Shown: piece after piece, positions 8,491-15,462 of the stretch | Layout: every line of letters begins with the position of its first letter | Position numbering within the stretch: the first letter of the stretch is position 1 | Made by a program: the position numbers and the translations under genes | The notes under the pieces: model-generated | The model's input: only the letters and a program-made list of their open reading frames with translations | Told to the model about the DNA's origin: nothing | The model's database searches: none | Assembly (NCBI GenBank): GCA_037178675.1 | Contig: JAYMGJ010000190.1 | Location: 1 to 22,261 of the forward strand | Length of the DNA stretch: 22,261 nucleotides | Reading direction: 5' to 3' | Source of the DNA: Scleroderma bovista | Taxonomy: Eukaryota; Basidiomycota; Agaricomycetes; Boletales; Sclerodermataceae

Positions 8491-10277
8491 AAGGGCGGAG
8501 TAGCCGGAGGAAGGTCCGGAGTTGGACATGGAAATGTCCTAAGCCTTTGGTGGACCTGACAGAGGAAGCGGAGCAGGAGCAGGAGCAGAACTGAGCCGGA
8601 GTTGGATGTACCAGCCGGAGTTGGGCTACGTCGCAGACAAGGCTAAGGGAGTGGCCGGACTGAAACCGGAGTAGCGACTAGTGGTAGGTACAGGTCCGAC
8701 ACGGAGGAGTTAGACCGCGGATCTGTCTGTAGGAAGACAGGGGTTAGTCCTGAGGCGGAGATGGACGTAGTGACCGGAGTTGAGCTGGAGTGCAGCTATA
8801 GGGCTGGAGATGGCCGGACTAGATGGTTAGACTTGAAAATGAGATGCACTTGCATCCGGAGTTGCATCTATGCCGGCCATGGTTAGACCGGAGTTGCGAC
8901 TGGAAAAGTATGGATATGACAGTCTGTCAGTGCTGCTGAGGGCTTGGATAGAGGATACGTAGTGCATGAGGGAGTGGATCTTGGGAACGTTGAAATGGTT
9001 GTGTATGCTGAGCGTCACGAGGATGTCTTTATGTGCATGGAACAGACTAAGGCTGTCCTGCATAGCTGCAAGAGTCTTGTCCATGTGTTGTTGGAATTGC
9101 ACGTGGTAGATGAAGGAGAGCAGTGAGTGAGCCATCATTAGAATATTGTCTTCAGCCACACCGGATAAGAGTCCTATGAATACCCTCTCCATCTCCTTGT
9201 GCTCCATGCCTGTCTATTGTGAGACCATAGAAATTCCTTTCTTGAAGTGTTGAAGCCCTGGGTATTGACTCATGGCCTGAAAGTGCGTGTCCATTTCCTT
9301 CTCGCTGACTACGCCCAAGCACCACTGCAGTAGGTGGTCATGGAATATGTCCTTATGGAGCTGATGGAGGATATCGGGTGTGATGCAGGCAAAGATATCG
9401 GTGAAGGGAAGGTTTTTCCAAAATGGTTTGTAGACTGGGTGCAAACCTTCCATATCAAACTTTCTCAATTGTTTGTTTTTTTGCTTCCGCTTCAAGGTCT
9501 TCAATGTATCCTCCATACTGCGGCATGCGCTTTCTTTGAGGTCGCCATGGTTCTCAGATTTGACCAGGCAGTGAGGGCAACAACTTCCCTTGTTGCAAGC
9601 CACCAGACACTGCTCTGGAAAGTCGGCGATGTAGGCAGCAAGAATCAGATGGACTCGATGCATGCATCTGTCAGTGCAAACCATATCCTTCCCTTGATGA
9701 CCTGCATTGGCCAGAGGATTCAACAGCAAGGACATCACATAGTGGAATAGGCAGTGTCCTGCCTCAGAGCAGGATTTCTTGTGGAAACACTCCAGTTTGG
9801 ACACAGGTAAGTAACTGATTAGGATCGTTGCATGGGCTGACACTCATCTCTGGACGTCTTTCAAGATATTCCCTATAGTTAGGTATACTGGCCAAGCTTT
9901 CTTGTCCCCACTGAACACTGACAGTGACATTTTATCGGAGGACAAGATCACTGGCGCTACCACTGCACCCTGCAGCAATTTTCCCTATGCATCACTGTCG
10001 GCTTGGCTGCTCTTTCACAATTGGTGGTAAGTACTTGTGTCTCCCACCACCACTCACCCATCCACATCTTGTCGTAGATCCGGTTCTGTCCCTTTGCATT
10101 GGCATATGCATGCTCTGGCACATACGCCATCATATCGTGTAGGGCGGGGTTCCCAATCAGTTGCTCGACACATTCCACAGGATCCCTTCGCCACAATTCT
10201 AACGTTTCCTGCTTGCAGGCCCCATCCTCACCCACTATGTCTCCTTCAACACTGATTGTCTCACATGTCCAAGCAGG

Positions 10278-10282
10278 GCTGG
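10278..10282. repeat. Target-site duplication, left copy
   Basis: GCTGG directly abuts the TG start of the solo LTR and is repeated at 10915-10919. A 5-bp duplication is typical of LTR-retrotransposon integrase. Confidence 0.9.
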
Positions 10283-10914
10283 TGTCAAGTCCGGGTCTAC
10301 TCCGGTAGGGGGTCCAGTCAAGTCCGGACGAAAGCGGACGAGAGGGGAGGTCAGAGGTTTGGGCAGAGGTTAGCCCGGGCTGGAGTTGCGACCGTTTGGA
10401 TTCAACGACAAGGACGGCGAGCGTTGATCCCTTGCGTAGGTTCCGGTCAGACGGAGATAGAGACGGAGACGGACAGAGGATCAGGAGTAGTGACTTAGAT
10501 GATTTCAGACTGAGGTATACAAGGTAAACTAGAGGGTACTTATACTAAGTAGAAACTAGGGTCGAGTACATACGGTGACAAGTAAACAACCTAATAGCAG
10601 ACAAGGGATGACCGGAGTTAGGACTAGGTCAGGTCCGGTGAAAATAAAGTCAGGACCGGGTAAAATAAATCAGGTCCGGTGAAAATGCTACAAGGTATAG
10701 GATATATCGAGTTCACGGAGAACTCACGTCAAGGCAGGGTAAACGGCGAGGTGTGGTAACGAGCGAATAGAGGATAGTCCAAGGGTCGTACTTAACGGAG
10801 GCATATCTGCGCGAGCGTGACCGGAGTAAGTGTTGAGTGACCGGAGTTGAGCTGTGGAGCTGCGACGCGACCGGAGTGACCGGATAAGGCCCGGAGTTGG
10901 GCATGGTCGTAACA
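10283..10914 (-). repeat. Solo LTR of family B in the transposase gene
   Basis: Its 632 bp are closely similar to the chromovirus 5' LTR at 20676-21310. On the plus strand it starts TGTCAAGTCCGGG and ends GGTCGTAACA. It is flanked by perfect GCTGG duplications, so an element inserted here and then lost its interior by LTR-LTR recombination. It keeps the minus-strand TATAAG box (10544-10539) and, 33 nt downstream, the AGTCTGAAAT start motif (10511-10502). It could therefore still act as a minus-strand promoter inside the transposase gene. Confidence 0.92.
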
Positions 10915-10919
10915 GCTGG
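10915..10919. repeat. Target-site duplication, right copy
   Basis: GCTGG follows the CA end of the solo LTR and matches 10278-10282. On the minus strand it encodes part of the Thr-Ser codons just before the interruption. Confidence 0.9.
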
Positions 10920-11622
10920 TATATAATGAATCAACATGCTTGAGGAAGGAGCACATGTTCTCGAATGAAATGCCACTCTTCCGCATCTACAAGTCACCAC
11001 TCAGCTTCGAGAAGGTGAGTGCATTTTATTTGCTTACATGGGATAACTTCAGCAACTCATCTATCTTCGCTTGCCCAAGGTTTTTTATCAAAAAGCATGC
11101 AAGCTCCCATTCGTCTTCATCGTGGAAAGGCACCCATTCGCTCTCACCCTTTTCTAGCTCTGCTGCTTCTATAGACTTGAATATGGTCTTCTTCTTGCCA
11201 AGGATCGTAGCAGCGGCATGCAGGTACTGTTCCATGAAGCATCCCAAGGATGGCCAACAACGTGAGTCTTCATCAGCTTCCTCCACTTGCGCCCGCTTTG
11301 ATGGCCATTCGGAGAGATCAGGTGGCCCAGGATTGACATCAGCATGATCTGGATGAACCAGGTGTCCATCTGGAACATCGAGAGGATCCTGGGGATTATC
11401 CGCACCATCAAAAGTGCTCTCCCATTTGTATTGATAGCCCAGTGTGTCGTTATCTGCCTGTTCTGTAGGCTGATCGTCCATGTCGTTCAATACAGTAAAC
11501 TTCATCCGTTCCAGGAGCTTGGTCCACTGATCATGACATCCAGGTGACTGGGCAATATGCCGTTTGATCCCTGCCTCCATGGCTACGGGCTTCAAGCAAT
11601 AGTTGCAGTGGAGGGGGGGCAT

Positions 11623-11961
11623 GGTATGGTAGGTCAGTCATTCAGTGGTCAGTCATTCAGCCACCTCTGTCCCAATGTCTCACTCATTGATCTCCTTGAC
11701 AGGTGGCAATATACTGGATCGTTGCATGCAGTCTATGGACAGGTAAGTGGGGTTGCACATCAACTAAATATGTGCCTTTGATTTTACAGACTAACCCGTG
11801 ACCACGTCGCGATGCGCGTTCGTGGCACGACTGTTTGTTGATTTCTACAAACAAGCCATATGCAAACAGCAGGTATAAGTAGTTTGGGTCCCGCCATTGA
11901 TTGTGCCCAACCCACCTAACCCATTGTTGATTCCAGCTGCCCGCTCCCAGCTCTAGTTCCC
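11623..11961. promoter_or_regulatory. Intergenic region between divergent gene starts
   Basis: This 339 bp stretch separates the minus-strand transposase ATG (11622-11620) from the first ATG of the plus-strand DUF6532 gene (11962). It would be a shared bidirectional promoter if both starts are right. It contains two copies of GGTCAGTCATTCA near 11633 and 11648. GT..AG intron-like signals, for example GTAAGTGG at about 11743 and TTTTACAG at about 11782, suggest the plus-strand gene may have further 5' exons here. Confidence 0.35.
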
Positions 11962-12480
11962 ATGCAAGCCTCAACCCACGGACTCTATCACCAAGCTGAC
12001 AAAGAGAACCACAGAGGTCAGTCTGCCAAACAACATTGCAGGTTGCCACTGACTTGTATTCCCCCCTGCTTGAAAAAAGAAGATTCTAGTGGTTGTGTGT
12101 GCCGACTGTCTGAAAAAATCAGTCAGGCAGTGCATGAACGTGAAGAACTCCAATGTTGCGATGCCAAGGCCCAGAGGGAACGTGAATGCCACCACTGCCG
12201 CCGTGCCTTACTTGATGAATGGAGTGAGAACAAAGATGATGAGAGCAATGAAGGGGAAGGCATTGAGGAAGACAAAGATGATGAAGATGAAGGTGGTAGC
12301 AGTCTGGTGGGTTGTCCCAACATTCCTTGGGTGCCGTTCAGACTGCAAATCATATCCAGTTTAGAAGCCAACCCGTCCCCACCAAGCTTAGTGCGCTGCC
12401 CAAGCAGCCCCTCACTTACAGCACCCACAAAGTGCCCAAGGTGGTTACTGGCAATGTTCCTGACCACAATGCTGAAGTGA
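11962..12480 (+). pseudogene. N-terminal part of a DUF6532 protein gene
   Basis: A plus-strand open frame of 172 codons begins with ATG at 11962. It encodes a Cys/charged segment (CCDAKAQRERECHHCRRALL) and a very acidic stretch (DDESNEGEGIEEDKDDEDEG), as often seen in the low-complexity N-termini of DUF6532 proteins. After about codon 115 another frame looks more gene-like (THKVPKVVTGNVPDHNAE before a GTGAGT donor at ~12478), so a frameshift or an intron is likely. The next piece in gene order is the repeat arm at 12507-12670. Linkage to the DUF6532 exons rests on order and orientation, not on a continuous frame. Confidence 0.4.
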
Positions 12481-12506
12481 GTGCCATCTAGTATTTATGG
12501 TCAAAA

Positions 12507-12670
12507 TATATTCTCATCAGGGACAGTGGGAATGATCTTTCTTAGACGATGAAGATGCAGGACCAACTGTGACTGACTTTGTGTCAGAACGACAGACCGC
12601 CAAGCACAAGAAGAATAGGCGTGCTGAACACACAAGTTCCAAAGATATGGTAACAGACTCTACCAACCAG
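12507..12670 (+). repeat. Inverted-repeat arm S1 (left), exon of the DUF6532 gene
   Basis: This 164 bp segment reappears inverted at 13838-14005. It includes an open stretch encoding DEDAGPTVTDFVSERQTAK. The two arms differ by a 4-bp indel and about five substitutions, three of which are CpG/TpG or CpG/CpA changes. On this strand the arm is followed directly by arm S3, with the ~770 bp of exons found in the other half missing. Confidence 0.9.
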
Positions 12671-12671
12671 T

Positions 12672-12715
12672 TAAGTGTCATTCTCAACATTTGTCCCTGG
12701 GTTGTTCGTGGCTGA
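12672..12715 (+). repeat. Inverted-repeat arm S3 (left), intron piece
   Basis: These 44 bp are identical, in inverted orientation, to 13020-13063. They are the 5' part of an intron: in the minus-strand copy the arm starts as GTAAGTGTC right after a coding exon. Here it continues to the intron's 3' end at CTATTAG (12734). Confidence 0.95.
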
Positions 12716-12734
12716 TATCGTGGCTTACTATTAG

Positions 12735-12910
12735 ATTGAGTGCTGCATTGACGAGTGGATGACGGGCACATGTTCGGACATTGCTTTTACAGTTCATGAC
12801 TACCGTGGCGTATATGAGTCCCACCTGAAGTGTCTGCAAGAACTTGACAAGGCCATGAAGGAGTATGGCATTCTCAAGGGCATTTGCGCAAGAATCTATG
12901 AGGACGGATG
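12735..12910 (+). pseudogene. C-terminal exon of the DUF6532 domain (plus-strand half)
   Basis: The exon follows a TTACTATTAG acceptor and encodes IECCIDEWMTGTCSDIAFT, then YESHLKCLQELDKAMKEYG and ICARIYEDG. It ends at a GTGAGT donor (12911). These motifs are the characteristic last part of DUF6532, a domain of unknown function expanded in Agaricomycetes. In intact genes the segment directly follows the ALVLAA motif, which here lies on the opposite strand at 13065. The downstream intron could end at 12950 or 12954, leading into a short tail (VHSGVPALTMAP) that stops at the inverted arm at 13020. No single strand encodes the whole domain. Confidence 0.75.
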
Positions 12911-13019
12911 GTGAGTGCATAGTCCGCATCAACTACAGTTGCTGATCTAGCCAGTGTCCATTCGGGAGTGCCTGCTCTCACCATGGCACCTCAGAATGTG
13001 GTGTTGGTGCAAATCATTG

Positions 13020-13063
13020 TCAGCCACGAACAACCCAGGGACAAATGTTGAGAATGACACTTA
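13020..13063 (-). repeat. Inverted-repeat arm S3 (right)
   Basis: This is the exact reverse complement of 12672-12715. Read on the minus strand it is the start of the intron after exon D. Beyond it (13019 and lower) the sequence belongs to the plus-strand half, so the break between the two gene halves lies at 13019/13020. Confidence 0.95.
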
Positions 13064-13064
13064 C

Positions 13065-13788
13065 TGCTGCCAGCACGAGCGCAAGAGCGGCCTGAGGGAA
13101 TGGCTTGAACCAGGTATGGTGCTTGATGCCTTCATCACTCTTGTTTGCGAACCACATGGTATTGATAATCTTCTGTATGATTGGCGCCTTGAGAAAGCCG
13201 CGACACTTGTCTTGCAGGAGCGCCCTATGCTGTTTACAAGATATCAGTAATTACAACCAGCATGCCCAACAGCATATCAAACCTTGAATGTGAAGCTCGC
13301 ACCCTCTTTTAGTTCTTCCGCTAATGTGCGATTCTTCTTGATCACCAATTTAGTTTGGCTGCTGTGGAAATTGAACATGACTTCAACTAGAGGGCGGAGC
13401 TTGGCCTTGAGCTCACCGCAAACTTGCGATCCACGGTTTGTAATCTATATCACATAGGTAGTAGTATATCAAGACAGCCAGTAAAACACTTACGAGTTTG
13501 GGGAGCTGGAGGGTCCGCACAAGATTAATGCCTGTGGTCTGAGTGGCCTTGTCCCAAGACGTGTTGAGCAGGGCAGTCTCTTGTGCATGGTCAGGCATAG
13601 GACCCTTGGCACACAGACGTGCCTGGTAGTCTCCAATGGCTGTGAGCACAAACTCTTGGGTGACATCATCATAGTCCCTTGCATGTGGATGGCCTTTGTG
13701 CTCAGTGAGTTTTTGTGCCTTGACAATGGTCGTCTCTGGACCGTCTTCCTCAATGGGTTCCCATAGCCTCTTGGCACAGACATCACTC
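13065..13788 (-). pseudogene. DUF6532 domain, main part (minus-strand half)
   Basis: Three exons read in one consistent frame: 13788-13494, 13444-13283 and 13229-13065, with introns of 49 and 53 nt in phase 0. The first intron-exon join, at 13789-13838, is a 50-nt phase 2 intron leading from arm S1. Encoded motifs are YDDVTQEFVLTAIGDYQARL, RGSQVCGELKAKLRPLVEVM, KKNRTLAEELKEGASFTF, QKIINTMWFANKSDEGI and QAALALVLAA, in the order typical of DUF6532. The function of the family is unknown. The gene half breaks off in the intron after ALVLAA, and its continuation is on the plus strand at 12735. In arm S1 of this copy a 4-bp insertion shifts the frame. The donor after exon C is the weak GTTTGA. Confidence 0.8.
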
Positions 13789-13837
13789 CTATGTCAACTG
13801 AGGTATTAGTTTGGATGATCAATGAAAATATGACTCA

Positions 13838-14005
13838 CTGGTTGGTAGAGTCTGTTACCATATCTTGGGAACGAACTTGTGTGTTCAGCATGCCTATTCT
13901 TCTTGTGCTTGGCGGTCTGTCGTTCTGACACACAGTCAGTCACAGTTGGTCCTGCGTCTTCATCATCTAAGAAAGATCATTCCCACTGTCCCTGATGAGA
14001 ATATA
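13838..14005 (-). repeat. Inverted-repeat arm S1 (right)
   Basis: This is the inverted copy of 12507-12670, 168 bp because of a 4-bp insertion. It ends one base before the truncated family B LTR at 14007, so the same rearrangement or a later one joined it to the retroelement. Confidence 0.9.
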
Positions 14006-14006
14006 G

Positions 14007-14091
14007 ACTGAGAACGACCGGAGTTGAGCTATGGGGCTGCAATGCGACTGGAGTAACCGGATAAGATCCGGAGTTGGACATGGTCATAACA
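14007..14091 (-). repeat. Family B 3' LTR, truncated stub
   Basis: The 85 bp match 21226-21310 with only three differences, and all three are CpG to TpG or CpA transitions (for example GGTCGTAACA versus GGTCATAACA). The low divergence indicates that the two LTRs are a fairly young pair. The rest of the LTR is missing at the border with the inverted DUF6532 repeat. Confidence 0.9.
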
Positions 14092-14104
14092 GTATCCCCC
14101 CTTT
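14092..14104 (-). other. Polypurine tract of the family B element
   Basis: The minus strand reads AAAGGGGGGATAC immediately before the LTR start TGTTATGACC. The tract and its junction closely resemble those of family A. Confidence 0.75.
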
Positions 14105-14199
14105 AGGGGCCAAACCCATGAGGCCCCAATGAGGCTGTCATGTGGTTGCCTAAAACAATGTGGAGTCTGGAGTGAATGTCTGAGTACGAATTTTGGGTC

Positions 14200-14205
14200 T
14201 ATAAA
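14200..14205 (+). promoter_or_regulatory. TATA box of the antisense Zn2Cys6 gene
   Basis: TATAAA lies 60 bp upstream of the ATG at 14260, followed by a pyrimidine-rich leader with TTTTTTACCCCCAG. It lies between the 3' LTR stub and the gene, so the gene seems to have its own promoter rather than using the LTR start. Confidence 0.45.
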
Positions 14206-14259
14206 GATCAGACCGGTTTTGCTTTTTTACCCCCAGTTCCCTGCCTTTGATTTTTGAAT

Positions 14260-15310
14260 ATGTCTGACACTGCCAAGTCCACCACCCCCACTGTCCCCTC
14301 TGTGGTCGAGTCCAAGGACTGGACCAAGGCGTCAACACCGGAGCTCCAGTCTGGTAGCGAAGACGAGGCAGCCGTCCTCGATGCCAAGACGAAGGAGAGG
14401 CGTCGACGCAAGCAGATCAAAAGGGAGGAGAAACAACGCCGGGAAGAGGCGGAGAGGTGAGCACGCGAAGAGGCGGAGGCAAGAGCTCGCGAGGAGGCGG
14501 AGCGTAGGGCAAGGGAGGAGGCGGAGAGCCAAGCGTGTGAGCAGGCAGAGAAGGACCGGGCGGAGGTGCAGCGGAGGGCTGCAGAGGTTGCCACGAGGCA
14601 GAAGGCACTGGCACAGGAGGCGTCAAAGAAGAGGATGAGGGAGGAGCCGGAGGCAGGTCTGAATGGTGACCGGAGTGAGGAAGTCCGGTAAGTAGTCTTT
14701 ATCTTCTTTTATGATTTTTCATTAATTTCCTGGCAGGTGCGTTTGTTGTGCCAAGCACAAGGCCAAGTGTGAGCGGCACCCTGAAAAGCCCAAGCAACGC
14801 ATGTGCATGAAGTGCGCTGGGCTCAAGGAGCGGTGTGAGTGGCCGGAGGTGGGAGGTCTGGGTCCGGTAGTGGACAAAGGGAAGGGCAAGGTGAAGGAGG
14901 TCGCAACGTCGCCGCGAGGAGGGGAGAAGCGGAAAAAGAAGAAGACGGTTGCGAAGGTGGTCGACGACAACAACAACATCATCGAGGTACTGGGGCCGTC
15001 TGGGCAACAGTCCGGGTTTGACCCTGGACCATTCCTAGAGCGGCTGGACAGGCTGACCGGAGCGGTGGAAGAGATGACCGGACAGATGCACCGGGTAGCG
15101 GATGCCACCTGCTCTGTGGCCAAAGGGAACGAGCGGCTGACGGCTGGCCTCGAGACCTTTCTCAAGGAGTGCCGATTCTTCACGGCGCCCTGGGACGAAG
15201 ACGAGGAGTCAGAGGATAGCGAGCCAGAGGTCGACCCGGAGGAGGTCGAACAGGAGGTCCAGGGGCTCCAAGAGGAGCAAGAGAACCCTGGCAGTGCTGT
15301 GCCGGAGTAA
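14260..15310 (+). pseudogene. Zn2Cys6 zinc-cluster protein gene, antisense inside the retrotransposon
   Basis: Exon 1 (14260-14687) and exon 2 (14737-15310) are joined by a 49-nt GTAAGT..GGCAG intron. The product would be about 333 residues. It has an N-terminal Ser/Thr-rich segment, a long Arg/Glu/Ala coiled-coil (REEAEARAREEAERRAREEA), a zinc cluster formed exactly across the splice, C-x2-C-x6-C-x11-C-x2-C-x6-C (CVCCAKHKAKC and CMKCAGLKERC), a basic patch (GGEKRKKKKT), an amphipathic helix near FLERLDRLTGAVEEM and an acidic tail. Zn2Cys6 proteins are fungal DNA-binding regulators that usually contact CGG triplets. The gene lies wholly between the pol stop and the polypurine tract, on the strand opposite to gag-pol and convergent with pol. 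A TGA at codon 67 (14458-14460) interrupts exon 1, probably from CGA, while the rest of the frame stays open. Target and function are unknown. Confidence 0.8.
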
Positions 15311-15462
15311 GTGGTCTGGTCTGGACTTTGTAAATAGAATGTAAATTAGTTTTACTTTTTGTTTATAAAGAAAAGTGACCTGAGTTTAGTGAGTGATATT
15401 ACCAGACAAAATGAAACAGAGAAGGAGAGACAGATAAGAGAGAAACGGAGACGAGAGTATTA
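15311..15462. other. Convergent 3' ends of the Zn2Cys6 gene and pol
   Basis: The plus-strand gene stops at 15310 and pol stops at 15463 from the other side. The gap is AT-rich (TTTTACTTTTTGTTTATAAAG) and probably holds the 3' end of the plus-strand transcript. I see no perfect AATAAA. Confidence 0.4.

Larger units (their letters stand above)
1417..8921 (-). mobile_element. Family A LTR element, non-autonomous (LARD-like)
   Basis: Two direct ~1.3 kb LTRs (1417-2705 and 7618-8921) flank a 4.9 kb interior. Both LTRs begin with TG and end with CA on either strand. The polypurine tract beside the left LTR and the primer-binding site beside the right LTR show that the element reads on the minus strand. 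The interior has no gag or pol reading frame. Its longest open frames are low-complexity by-products of tandem repeats. This is the layout of a LARD, a non-autonomous LTR element known best from plants. The five bases outside the two LTRs differ (GTAGG at 1412-1416, GTCTG at 8922-8926), so the present copy is probably chimeric or rearranged. Its right end cuts a Plavaka-like transposase gene. Confidence 0.75.
7618..8921 (-). repeat. Family A 5' LTR
   Basis: It is the direct partner of 1417-2705, with the same ends, and is 1304 bp long. Near 8823-8875 it has a segment different from the other LTR, and near 8005 a short deletion/substitution. On the minus strand its start, TGTCATATCC, directly follows the Plavaka-like coding sequence, which it truncates. 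Confidence 0.85.
8922..11622 (-). pseudogene. Plavaka-like (CACTA-type) DNA transposase, interrupted
   Basis: Exon 1 (11622-11038) opens with a zinc-finger-like CNYCLKPVAMEAGIKRHI followed by a distal Cys. Introns are 11037-10987 and 10034-9985 (51 and 50 nt, GT..AG, phase 0). Exon 2 carries SLYTSPAWTCETISV and ETLELWRRDPVECVEQLIGN, typical of basidiomycete Plavaka transposases (KDZ/CACTA-related, cut-and-paste). The third exon has APVILSSDKMSLS, SAHATILISYLP, LAAYIADFPEQCLVAC, DILHQLHKDIFHDHL and HFNVPKIHSLMHYV in family order. The gene is dead in four ways: a 632 bp solo LTR sits inside exon 2; there is an in-frame TGA at 9844-9846; there is a TAG at 9214-9216 where the family normally has Trp; and the 3' end is lost at 8921 where the family A LTR begins. 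Without the solo LTR and one target copy, exon 2 is in frame (24 plus 81 codons). The family assignment is from remembered motifs. Confidence 0.85.

Noticed and set aside
1417..8921. A simple, intact insertion of the family A element
   Set aside because: The flanking pentamers differ and the interrupted transposase does not continue on the other side.
9334..9750. A 138-codon plus-strand frame opposite the transposase
   Set aside because: The minus strand there carries the clear Plavaka-like motifs. The plus frame is their shadow.
12954..13250. A 98-codon plus-strand frame across the DUF6532 break
   Set aside because: Most of it is the complement of exon D (13229-13065), and it crosses the rearrangement junction.
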